A stretch of DNA of 64,000 bases from Paraburkholderia xenovorans LB400 (lineage in GTDB: Bacteria; Pseudomonadota; Gammaproteobacteria; Burkholderiales; Burkholderiaceae): assembly GCF_000013645.1 (NCBI RefSeq), contig NC_007952.1, positions 992,001 to 1,056,000 of the forward strand. Reading direction: 5' to 3'. The notes under the pieces are model-generated. The model saw only the letters and a list, made by a program, of their open reading frames with translations, searched no databases and was not told the DNA's origin. Shown one piece after another: positions 42,867-50,700 of the stretch. Each line of letters opens with the position of its first letter. Position 1 is the stretch's first letter. Both the position numbers and the translations under genes were made by a program.

Positions 42867-43907
42867 GTGAAGAATCGTTCGTTCGTCGTTCCGGCCGGCG
42901 CATGCGCCGCTGCCTCCGTGCCCGCCCCGGTGACGCCGCCTTCGTCCGCACGCGGCGCGCTGCGCAAGCTCGTCCTTTGCGCCGCAACGGCCGTGCTCAC
43001 GCTCGGTAGCGCATCGGCGTTCGCGTGGTCCGAACACGGCACCGCATATACGTCGCGCGGCACCTATAACGGCGCGCGTTACGGCTCGTGCGGCGGCGCC
43101 AGCTGTTCGCATGCGGGCGGTGTCGTCGGCCCCTACGGCGGCCTCGCCACCAACACCGGCACGGTGACCCGCACGGCGCCGGGCCAGTTCTCGAATGCGG
43201 GCACCGCGACGGGCCGCTATGGCAACGCTGTTCAGCACTCGGGCGACTCCAGCTGCGCCGGTGGCACGTGTTCGCATACCGGCACCCTCACGGGGCCGGG
43301 CGGCAAGACGGCGAGCACCTCAGGCGAGGTTACGAAGACCGGGCCGGGGCAGTATTCGTCGTCGGGATCGGTGACCGGTTCGAACGGCAATACGGTCAGC
43401 CATTCGGCGTCGACGAATTGCGCCGGTTCAACGTGTTCGCGGTCGGGCACGGTGAGCGGACCGGATGGCGGAACCGTCGACCACTCGGGTTCGGCCACGC
43501 GCGTTGCGCCGGGCGTCGTGGCGACCTCGTCGAGCGTGACGGGCGTACACGGCAACACGGTGACGTCGGGCGGGACGGTTGTGGCGAGTACGGGTGTTGT
43601 CGCGACCGGCGGCACGACGGTCGTCGTGGCACCGAAGCCGGTTGTCGTGGCGCCGCCGCTCGCGTATGTGCCGCCGCCCGCCGTTGTCGTGGCGCCTGCG
43701 CCAGTCGTGATCGCACCGAAGCCGGTCGTGGTCGCGCCGCCGGTGGCCTACGTGCCGCCGCCGCCAATTGTTTACGCACCGCCGCCTCCGCCGCCTGCGG
43801 TGTACGTCGCGCCGCGGGTGGTCTATGTCGCGCCGGCGCCGCGTCCGGTGGTTTGGATGCCGGGCCATTGGGTCGGGCGTGTCTGGGTGCCCGCGCACTG
43901 GTCGTGA
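42867..43907 (+). CDS. Exported protein with three 55-residue Cys-x4-Cys repeats and Val-Pro-rich, WxPGHW tail
   Basis: I do not recognise this 346-residue protein as a whole. It begins with a signal peptide (hydrophobic LVLCAATAVLTLGSASAFA, cleaved before WSEHG). Then come three tandem 55-residue repeats, each starting Cys-x4-Cys-Ser and containing GPxGG, a VTxTxPGQ-type and a TGxxGN core; the third keeps its Cys pair but diverges in the second half. After this is a Val/Pro/Ala-rich stretch with VVVAPKPVVVAPP repeated, and the C-terminal WMPGHWVGRVWVPAHW, similar to WxxGxW repeat proteins. GTG at 42867 has AAGGA six bases upstream; starting at 42831 would add a tail. Presumably periplasmic or surface-located. 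Confidence 0.75.
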   Translation: MKNRSFVVPAGACAAASVPAPVTPPSSARGALRKLVLCAATAVLTLGSASAFAWSEHGTAYTSRGTYNGARYGSCGGASCSHAGGVVGPYGGLATNTGTVTRTAPGQFSNAGTATGRYGNAVQHSGDSSCAGGTCSHTGTLTGPGGKTASTSGEVTKTGPGQYSSSGSVTGSNGNTVSHSASTNCAGSTCSRSGTVSGPDGGTVDHSGSATRVAPGVVATSSSVTGVHGNTVTSGGTVVASTGVVATGGTTVVVAPKPVVVAPPLAYVPPPAVVVAPAPVVIAPKPVVVAPPVAYVPPPPIVYAPPPPPPAVYVAPRVVYVAPAPRPVVWMPGHWVGRVWVPAHWS

Positions 43908-43918
43908 TGGGAGCCGCC

Positions 43919-44290
43919 ATGCGAGTCAAATCACGCGGGACGGTCGAGCAGGGTGAAAGCACTGCGTTCGGACCGGCCTTCGACGGATCCGGGCCCCGGC
44001 GATTCTACAAACCGGGCGCGCTGGCGGCGATCGTCGTTGCGACAGGATTGGTGATTGCAATGAGCCGCTTCGGGACAGCAGCAGGCACGCGCGGTGTGAC
44101 GGGATCGTCGCGGGAATGCTCCGCCCGGTACGCGGCGCTGCTCGATCTCGCGGAGCTGGCCAGACGTGATGGCAAGTCATCCGAAGTGGTCGTGCGCGGG
44201 CTGAGCGACAGAGGCGGCGCGATGAGCGGGTGCGTGCCGGCGGGCGGCAGTGGACCGGCGGCCGAGCTGACCGCGCGGCCCACTCGCTGA
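43919..44290 (+). CDS. Hypothetical single-pass membrane protein
   Basis: A 123-residue product with one hydrophobic segment (ALAAIVVATGLVIAM, about residues 32-46) and two Cys at the far side, otherwise without a recognised family. The ATG at 43919 follows GGGAG by six bases; an ATG at 43907 overlaps the preceding stop (TGATG) and could give translational coupling to the repeat protein. Close spacing suggests one transcript. Real but of unknown function; it could be a shadow. Confidence 0.5.
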   Translation: MRVKSRGTVEQGESTAFGPAFDGSGPRRFYKPGALAAIVVATGLVIAMSRFGTAAGTRGVTGSSRECSARYAALLDLAELARRDGKSSEVVVRGLSDRGGAMSGCVPAGGSGPAAELTARPTR

Positions 44291-44423
44291 GCACGCGCTG
44301 AGTACTCGCGTATGCGTTGCCTCCAGAGAGCGTAGGCCGCGCGCGTCGGAGTCGAGACCGGACCGGCTATATCACGTGTGGCCAATTCACAATCAGCCGC
44401 GCGAATGCCAGTCCTCCACGGTC

Positions 44424-45641
44424 TTATTGCGGTTCCGCGAGTACCAGCGGGAAGCGGATCTCGAACGTAGTCCCCACACCTTCGCGCGACGCAAAATCGA
44501 TCTGCCCGCCCAACACGCGGCACAGTTCCTTGACGATCGCGAGACCGAGACCCGTGCCGGGAATATCCTCGCCCGCGGCGCGCTCGAATTCGTCGAACAC
44601 GCGGTCCGCGTCCGAAGGCGCAATACCCACGCCGGTATCGGAGACGCGAATCGACCAGTGCGACTCGTCGGCCATCGCGAAGTTGAGTTCGATGCCGCCG
44701 GACCTGGTGTACTTGGTCGCGTTGGAAAGCAGATTGACAGCAATCTGTTTGAGTTTGAGACGATTGGACGTGACCGCCGTCAATGCAGGATCAAAAGCTG
44801 CATGCAACGTGAGCCCTTTCGCCTCGATCGACGGACGCGAAGAGGCGACCAGTTCGTCGTAGAGTTCCCGCAGTTCGACCTGTTCGAGTGTGAGCGGAGC
44901 GCCGTCGCCGAGTACGACGGAGTATTCGACGATCTGATCGACGAGCTGTTTCATATCCGCGGCCTGGCGGTTCGCCAGCGTCAACGCGGTATCGGCTTTG
45001 CCGGGCGCGCGCGCGATCAATTGCAGCGCGATGGAAAATGCATTCAGAAAGTTGCGCAGATCATGCACCACGCTGCGCGTGATCTGCATGCGCGACTCGT
45101 ACAGGTCGCTCACCAGGCGCTGTTTCAGCGTGAGTTCGTGATTGGCGCGTTCGAGCCGGCCGGTGTATTCGTCGATCTTGCGGTCGCGTTCGCTCACCAC
45201 TTCCTTGACCGACGTGAGAGTGACCATACTGAGCGTTTCGGCAATCAGGCGCCGTGCCCGACTCTCGTGGCGGCGCGTGAACGATTGATCGAGACTGGCG
45301 AATTCTTCAAGCACGTCGGCGAGCGTCTGATGAAAGAGATCGAGCTCACGCACCAGTTCCTCGATACGATAGCCCTGGCGCCAGCGCACCTTGCCATGTT
45401 TTCTCGCATCGAGCTCGATGCCCGGCTCGACCCGTTCGAGATCTTCGACATCCAATGCCAGACACAGGCCTTCAAGAATTTCCGGCAGATGATCGGCGAG
45501 TTGCTGATAGGTAAGTTTGTCCGCTTCGATCAGATCGACGTCGCCGAATACGGCATTCATCCACTGCCGGGTGAGTCGGGTGCGTTCCGCGCGAATGAAA
45601 TCGGCAAAATTGCGCAGGGGGCTAGTACGTATATCGGTCAT
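44424..45641 (-). CDS. Sensor histidine kinase, RsbRD-type N-terminal domain
   Basis: The 405-residue protein has no predicted membrane segments. The N-terminal 160 residues form a helical RsbRD/RsbU-like sensory domain (FIRAERTRLTRQWM), then the phosphoacceptor box with His193 in VVHDLRN, and a complete HATPase (N box NLLSNATKYT, G1 DTGVGIA, F box VFDEFERA, G2 GTGLGLAIV). It is therefore a catalytically intact cytoplasmic kinase. No response regulator lies nearby on either strand within the window, so it looks like an orphan. The N box and H box suggest the HPK4/11-like group used with partner switching, but this is not certain. Confidence 0.92.
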   Translation of the reverse strand: MTDIRTSPLRNFADFIRAERTRLTRQWMNAVFGDVDLIEADKLTYQQLADHLPEILEGLCLALDVEDLERVEPGIELDARKHGKVRWRQGYRIEELVRELDLFHQTLADVLEEFASLDQSFTRRHESRARRLIAETLSMVTLTSVKEVVSERDRKIDEYTGRLERANHELTLKQRLVSDLYESRMQITRSVVHDLRNFLNAFSIALQLIARAPGKADTALTLANRQAADMKQLVDQIVEYSVVLGDGAPLTLEQVELRELYDELVASSRPSIEAKGLTLHAAFDPALTAVTSNRLKLKQIAVNLLSNATKYTRSGGIELNFAMADESHWSIRVSDTGVGIAPSDADRVFDEFERAAGEDIPGTGLGLAIVKELCRVLGGQIDFASREGVGTTFEIRFPLVLAEPQ

Positions 45642-45793
45642 GGTGTCGCATTAGGATCGGTTCGCGACATTATCACCGCAATCGCGCGCTATGGAACACC
45701 TCTTGCATGACTGGAAGACAATGAACACGACCTGCAATGCGACGGGCTCCGATACGGTCAATTTTGCCGGTATTGATTCCCTGTTAAGTCGCT

Positions 45794-46696
45794 TCACGAA
45801 GCCGCATTGAGCGCCTTCAAAAAATCGACGAACGCGCGCAACGGCGCCGGCAAATGGCGACGCCCGGGATAATAGAGAAACGGGCCTGAAAAGCGCTGCC
45901 ACCACGGCTCCAGAATCGGCTCCAGCGCTCCGCTATCCAGATGCGGGCGCAGCATGTCTTCGAAAAGATGAATCACGCCCACACCCGCCACGGCCGCGCT
46001 GACCGCCAGGTCGATTGCCGCGCCGGGGCGCACCAGCAGCGGTCCCGATGGATTCAACTGCAACACTTCACCGTCGCGCTCGAAATACCAGATCGGCATC
46101 GCGCCGCCGGCGAACTGGCCGCGCAGGCACGCGTGCGAGAGCAGCTCGCCCGGATGGCCGGGACGTCCGTGCACGTCGAGATAGCCCGGCGCCGCAGCGG
46201 TGGCGAAGCGTTGCACACGCGGCCCGATCGGAATCGCGATCATGTCCTGTTCGAGTCGCTCGTCGTAGCGAATGCCCGCATCGCAGCCGATCGACAGCAC
46301 GTCGACGAAACCGTCTTCGACCACGACCTCCACGCGTATGTCCGGATACGCCTTCAGGAACGCCGCGACGATGCCCGGCAGGACGATGCGCGCGGCGCTC
46401 GACGGCACGTTCAGTTTGAGCGTGCCGGCCGGCTTGTCCCTGAAGACGTTCAGCACGTCCAGCGCTGCTTCCATTTCGCTGAATAGCGGCGTCAGCTTCT
46501 CGATCAGACGCAACCCGGCTTCAGTCGGCGCCACACTGCGCGTGGTGCGGTTGAGGAGGCGCAAACCGAGCTTCGCTTCGAGACGGCGCACGGCGATGCT
46601 CAAACTCGACGCAGAGACGTTGCCGATGCGCGCGGCGTCGCGAAAGCCGCCTGCGCGGGCGACCGAGACGAAGGCGGCCAGATCGTTCAATTCCAT
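45794..46696 (-). CDS. LysR-family transcriptional regulator
   Basis: The 300-residue protein has the LysR N-terminal domain (DLAAFVSVARAGGFRDAARIG, SASSLSIAVRRLEAKLG, about residues 4-45) and effector domain with the GIRYDERLEQDMIAIPIGP stretch typical of the PA0477/DhcR-like subgroup. It is divergent from the PdxI-like gene at 46800 with a 103-base gap, and its likely target is that gene. The start lacks a strong ribosome binding site. Confidence 0.9.
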   Translation of the reverse strand: MELNDLAAFVSVARAGGFRDAARIGNVSASSLSIAVRRLEAKLGLRLLNRTTRSVAPTEAGLRLIEKLTPLFSEMEAALDVLNVFRDKPAGTLKLNVPSSAARIVLPGIVAAFLKAYPDIRVEVVVEDGFVDVLSIGCDAGIRYDERLEQDMIAIPIGPRVQRFATAAAPGYLDVHGRPGHPGELLSHACLRGQFAGGAMPIWYFERDGEVLQLNPSGPLLVRPGAAIDLAVSAAVAGVGVIHLFEDMLRPHLDSGALEPILEPWWQRFSGPFLYYPGRRHLPAPLRAFVDFLKALNAAS

Positions 46697-46799
46697 GATT
46701 ACTGTTCATATTATTAAACAACCCGTACACGTTAGACGGCTTTATTTAACAACGCAACCACCGCCATACTCTGCTCGATCACTCATCAAGGAGAGCACC

Positions 46800-47666
46800 A
46801 TGTCGAATCTCACCACCCCGGACACCTTTCCGCTGGCCGGCCGCCCTGTGCGCCGCATGGGCTACGGGGCCATGCAGCTGGCCGGCCCCGGCGTATTCGG
46901 GCCGCCGAAGGATCGCCACGCCGCTGTCGCGGTGCTGCGCGAGGCAGTGGCCGCGGGTGTCGATCACATCGATACGAGCGACTTCTACGGGCCGCACATC
47001 ACCAACCAGCTGATTCGCGAGGCGCTGCATCCGTACCCCGGCGACCTCGTGATCGTCACCAAGGTGGGCGCCGTGCGCGGCGGCGATGGCGCGTGGTTGC
47101 CGGCGCTGGAACCGGAGGATATCGAGCGTGGCGTGCATGACAATTTGCGCAATCTCGGCCTCGACGTGCTGGACGTCGTCAATATGCGGATGATGGGCAA
47201 CGTGCATGAACCGGCTGAGGGTTCGCTTGAAAAGCAGGTGACGGCTCTCGCCGAACTTCAACGCCGCGGACTCGTGCGCCATATCGGTTTGAGCAACGTA
47301 ACCGCGACGCAGATAGCGGAGGCGCAGCGCATCGCGGAAATCGTCTGCGTGCAGAACCACTACAACCTCGTTCATCGCGAAGATGACACGCTGATCGACG
47401 AACTCGCGGAGAAGGGCATTGCGTATGTGCCGTTTTTTCCGCTTGGCGGCTTCACGCCGATCCAGTCGTCCGCGCTGTCGGAGATTGCGCAAACCCTCGG
47501 CGCGACGCCGATGCAGGTGGCGCTTGCGTGGCTATTGCATCGGTCCCCTAACATTCTGCTGATCCCCGGCACGTCGACGCTCGGGCATCTGCGGGAAAAC
47601 CTGCAGGCGTCGCAGTTGAGCCTGACCGGCGAGGTGCGCGCGCAACTGGATGCGATAGGCGGTTGA
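46800..47666 (+). CDS. pdxI: Aldo/keto reductase, pyridoxal reductase PdxI-like
   Basis: The 288-residue protein closely matches E. coli YdbC/PdxI by wording: GYGAMQLAGPGVFGPPKDRHAAVAVLREA, GVDHIDTSDFYGPHITNQLIREAL, LVIVTKVGAVRG and SLGATPMQVALAWLLHRSPNILLIPGTS. These carry AKR residues Asp and Tyr (DTSDFY) and Lys (TKVG); the usual QLH is NMR here as in that branch (VVNLRVMMG in E. coli), so this is not a loss. PdxI reduces pyridoxal to pyridoxine with NADPH. A GGAGAG ribosome binding site lies just upstream. Divergent from a LysR gene. Confidence 0.9.
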   Translation: MSNLTTPDTFPLAGRPVRRMGYGAMQLAGPGVFGPPKDRHAAVAVLREAVAAGVDHIDTSDFYGPHITNQLIREALHPYPGDLVIVTKVGAVRGGDGAWLPALEPEDIERGVHDNLRNLGLDVLDVVNMRMMGNVHEPAEGSLEKQVTALAELQRRGLVRHIGLSNVTATQIAEAQRIAEIVCVQNHYNLVHREDDTLIDELAEKGIAYVPFFPLGGFTPIQSSALSEIAQTLGATPMQVALAWLLHRSPNILLIPGTSTLGHLRENLQASQLSLTGEVRAQLDAIGG

Positions 47667-47724
47667 CCAGCGCCGGTAGCGCAATGCGCCGATCGGCACG
47701 CCGGGCGCGCGCGAAAATTGACGG

Positions 47725-47740
47725 CGGCCGGAGACGGCCG
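47725..47740. terminator. Weak hairpin between convergent pdxI-like and LysR genes
   Basis: CGGCCG (47725-47730) and CGGCCG (47735-47740) pair around GAGA in a 115-base gap between convergent genes. The stem is short and lacks a U tract. Confidence 0.3.
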
Positions 47741-47781
47741 GTGCTATCGGCGGTACTGGCTCCCGTTGCACGGAGCCGGTT

Positions 47782-48675
47782 TCACACCGAATTCGCGATG
47801 TACTCCCTGAGCCACTGATGCGCCGGATCGCGATGCGAGCGTTCATGCCAGAGCATCGCCATTTCGTAGCCCGGCACCTCCACCGGCGGCTCGACCATCC
47901 GCAGCGCGCTGTTGGCGCGCGCGAGCCGCGCGGGCAGCATTCCCACCAGATCTGTACTCTCCAGCACCGATGACATGAACAGAAAGTGCGGCACGGAGAG
48001 TACGACCCGGCGTGTCAGACCGGCCTGCGCGAGCACGTTGTCGGTTACGCCGATAAAGCCGCCGCCGTCCGGCGACACGATCACATGTTCGAGCTTGCAG
48101 AACTGCGCGAGCGTTGGCCGGCGTTTCAGGCGCGGATGACCGGCGCGGCCGGCCAGCACATAGCGCTCGGCAAACAGCAGCCGGCGGCGCAACCCCTCGG
48201 GCGCGCCTTCGCTCGTATGAAAAGCGAGATCGATCTCGCCCTGTTCCGCCTGCCGCGCAATGCGTGGCGGAGCCGCTTCGACAATGGCGAGGCGCGTGCC
48301 CGGCGCCGCGGTGCGCAAGCCGGCCAAAGCGGGCAGGATGATCGTCGATTCGGCGTAGTCGCTCGCGGCAACGCGCCAGGTGTGATTCGCTTCGGCGGGA
48401 TTGAACGGGCGCGCCGGCGCCACCGCGCGCTCCAGTGCCTGGAGGGCTTCCCGCAACGGTTCGCGCAACGCCTCGGCGCGGGCGGTGGGCCGCATGCCGC
48501 GCGGTCCGGGCAACAGCAACGGGTCGCCCAGAACATCGCGCAGTTTGGCCAGATGCACGCTGACCGAGGGTTGGGAGAGGTTCAGCCGTTGCGCCGCGCG
48601 GGTCACGTTGTGTTCGGACAGCAGCACGTCGAGCGTAACCAGCAGGTTGAGGTCCAATCCTCTCAGATTATTCAT
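47782..48675 (-). CDS. LysR-family transcriptional regulator (NodD/LinR-like)
   Basis: The 297-residue protein begins MNNLRGLDLNLLVTLDVLLSEHNVTRAA, the pattern of the NodD/LinR LysR branch, with the recognition helix in LSQPSVSVHLAKLRDVLGDPL at about residues 30-50. The effector domain follows to VPGYEMAMLWHERSHRDPAHQWLREYI. The frame extends to an upstream ATG at 48690; 48675 is preferred by homology of the N terminus. It is divergent from the NAD(P)H quinone oxidoreductase-like gene at 48762 and likely regulates it. Confidence 0.9.
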   Translation of the reverse strand: MNNLRGLDLNLLVTLDVLLSEHNVTRAAQRLNLSQPSVSVHLAKLRDVLGDPLLLPGPRGMRPTARAEALREPLREALQALERAVAPARPFNPAEANHTWRVAASDYAESTIILPALAGLRTAAPGTRLAIVEAAPPRIARQAEQGEIDLAFHTSEGAPEGLRRRLLFAERYVLAGRAGHPRLKRRPTLAQFCKLEHVIVSPDGGGFIGVTDNVLAQAGLTRRVVLSVPHFLFMSSVLESTDLVGMLPARLARANSALRMVEPPVEVPGYEMAMLWHERSHRDPAHQWLREYIANSV

Positions 48676-48761
48676 GGTTATACCTGACATATCGGGAATT
48701 CATTTCCAATATACCGGAGCGGGGTCTATCTTTGGTTTCTTTCAGCCACGAAGGCCCAGTC

Positions 48762-49640
48762 ATGAACGTTCTTCTTGTTTACGCGCACCCGGAACCCAAA
48801 TCGTTGAATGGGTCCCTCAAGGACTTTACGGTCAAACGTCTTCAGGATGCCGGACACACCGTTCAGGTATCCGACCTGTACGCGATGAAATGGAAAGCAG
48901 TGCTCGATGCGGACGACAGCCTCGCGAAAGAACCCGGCGAGCGTTTTTATCCGTCGCGCGACTCGAAGCATGCGTTCGAAAATGGTCTGCAAAGCAAAGA
49001 CATCGAACTCGAGCAGGAGAAACTCATGTGGGCGGATGCGGTCATTCTGCAGTTTCCGCTCTGGTGGTTCACCATGCCGGCCATCCTCAAGGGATGGGTG
49101 GAGCGCGTGTACGCCTATGGCTTTGCGTATGGCGTCGGAGAGCACTCCGACGCGCGTTGGGGCGAACGCTACGGCGAGGGCAGGCTCGCCGGAAAACGTG
49201 CAATGCTGGTGGTCACGACGGGCGGCTGGGAATCGCACTATAGCCCGCGCGGCATCAATGGTCCGATGGACGACGTGCTGTTCCCGATCCAGCACGGCAT
49301 TCTGTATTACCCCGGCTTCGACGTGTTGCCGCCGTTCGTGATCTACCGGACGAGCCGTATCGACGAAACGAATTATCCCGCTGTGCAAGACGCGCTTGGT
49401 CAGCGTCTGGACAACCTCTGGACGACGGCGCCGATTCCGTTCCGGGCTCAGAACGGCGGCGCGTACACGATTCCGGAGCTGACTTTGCGGGCCGATATTG
49501 CGCCGGATCAAGTGGGCTTCGGTGCGCACGTCGAGCCGCAGCGGGATGGAGACGCAGCGGGTTCTTCATACAGCATAAGCGCAGGACGTCGTGCCTCTGT
49601 TGCGCATTACACGTCGCCATCCCGCACTGATCGAAGCTGA
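48762..49640 (+). CDS. NAD(P)H-dependent quinone oxidoreductase-like flavoprotein
   Basis: The 292-residue protein has the flavodoxin-like fold of NQO1/MdaB-type enzymes: MNVLLVYAHPEPKSLNGSLKD binds FMN or FAD phosphate, QFPLWWFTMPAILKGWVERV and the TTGGWESHYSPRGINGP loop surround the flavin. It reduces quinones or similar compounds with NAD(P)H by two-electron transfer. The ATG at 48762 is favoured, with a weak AAGG. After the usual end near FGAHV it has an extra tail of about 35 residues (residues 258-292) that is not conserved in the family and could reflect a read-through. Divergent from the LysR gene. Confidence 0.88.
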   Translation: MNVLLVYAHPEPKSLNGSLKDFTVKRLQDAGHTVQVSDLYAMKWKAVLDADDSLAKEPGERFYPSRDSKHAFENGLQSKDIELEQEKLMWADAVILQFPLWWFTMPAILKGWVERVYAYGFAYGVGEHSDARWGERYGEGRLAGKRAMLVVTTGGWESHYSPRGINGPMDDVLFPIQHGILYYPGFDVLPPFVIYRTSRIDETNYPAVQDALGQRLDNLWTTAPIPFRAQNGGAYTIPELTLRADIAPDQVGFGAHVEPQRDGDAAGSSYSISAGRRASVAHYTSPSRTDRS

Positions 49641-49773
49641 CCGAAGCTGACGGGATCGTATGCCTGACTGAAATTTGGCTGTAAGTCGCCGTTGCTAGAG
49701 TCGCTGAAAGAATTTTGCCGCCGGCTACCGGACAGTGTTCTTCGGACACCTAGATAGGGAAGAGCGACAAACC

Positions 49774-50616
49774 ATGAACCAAGCTCGTGCGTTCTGGCTC
49801 ATTTTGACGCTGCTTTTTACGGCGCCTGTCTGGGCATTTCAGTCCCGGGTGGTCACGATTCCGAGCGTCGCCATGCACAAGTCGCTCGAAGCGACGGTCG
49901 TGCTGCCCGACCAGTACGCGCGCGGCAAAGGGGCCGACCGCTTTCCCGTGGTCTATCTGTTGCATGGCTCGGGCGGCGACTATACCGACTGGACCGCGAA
50001 TTCGCAGATCGGCAAGCTGGCCGACCGCTACCACGTGATACTCGTGATGCCCGACGGCGGCCACGAAAGCTGGTATATCGACAGTCCGGTCGATCCGCGC
50101 AGCCGTTACGAAACCTATGTGGGTACGGAAGTGGTGACGTACGTCGACGCGCATTTCCGCACGATCGCGGCGCGCCGCGCACGCGCCATTACCGGCTTGA
50201 GCATGGGCGGATTCGGCGCTTTGCATATCGCGCTGGACCGGCCGGACGAATTCGGCGCAGCGGGCAGTATCAGCGGCGCGGTGGATCCGCGAGGCTGTGA
50301 GGACGAGCCCGGCATCGACCAGGTATTCGGCGATCCCGCGCGGCATGCCGACTTCTGGAACAACGAGGCGATCGTCGAGAATGCGCGCAGTTTCGGCGCC
50401 GCGCATATCGCGCTCACGATCGACTGCGGGGTGAACGACTCGCTCGTGCAGTCGAACCGCACGCTGCACGAGCGTCTGGTCGAACTCGGCGTGCCGCACG
50501 ACTACGCGGAACGGCCCGGCGGCCACACCTGGAAGTACTGGGCCAATGCGGTGCAGTATCAGGTGCTGTTTTTCGCCGGCGCGTTCAGGCGCAACGGGAG
50601 CAGCGCCACGGCTTGA
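49774..50616 (+). CDS. Secreted alpha/beta-hydrolase (esterase D / tributyrin esterase type)
   Basis: The 280-residue protein carries a signal peptide (FWLILTLLFTAPVWA) and an esterase-D-type alpha/beta-hydrolase fold. Catalytic Ser lies in GLSMGGFG, Asp in IDCGVNDSLV and His in PGGHTWKYW; the oxyanion-hole VYLLHGSGGDYTDW is intact. The family hydrolyses acyl esters including S-formylglutathione, mycolyl esters and feruloyl sugars, but the signal peptide puts it outside the cytoplasm, so acetyl- or feruloyl-ester action is more likely. Start at 49774 chosen because the signal begins there. The ribosome binding site is weak. Confidence 0.88.
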   Translation: MNQARAFWLILTLLFTAPVWAFQSRVVTIPSVAMHKSLEATVVLPDQYARGKGADRFPVVYLLHGSGGDYTDWTANSQIGKLADRYHVILVMPDGGHESWYIDSPVDPRSRYETYVGTEVVTYVDAHFRTIAARRARAITGLSMGGFGALHIALDRPDEFGAAGSISGAVDPRGCEDEPGIDQVFGDPARHADFWNNEAIVENARSFGAAHIALTIDCGVNDSLVQSNRTLHERLVELGVPHDYAERPGGHTWKYWANAVQYQVLFFAGAFRRNGSSATA

Positions 50617-50670
50617 GACTGTGCCGCGCAGTGGGGTGCGTTGTGGGCCGCGCTTCGAGGCGCGTTCTGA

Positions 50671-50687
50671 GGCGGCCTCGGGCCGCC
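50671..50687. terminator. Hairpin between convergent esterase and aspartate carbamoyltransferase genes
   Basis: GGCGGCC (50671-50677) and GGCCGCC (50681-50687) pair around TCG. A compact GC stem in the 84-base gap between convergent genes, without a U tract. Confidence 0.45.
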
Positions 50688-50700
50688 CGTTGATCCATCC

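Noticed and set aside
46800..47666. Loss of the catalytic His in the aldo/keto reductase
   Set aside because: The NMR residues replacing QLH also occur in E. coli PdxI (VVNLRVMMG), so it is a family trait.
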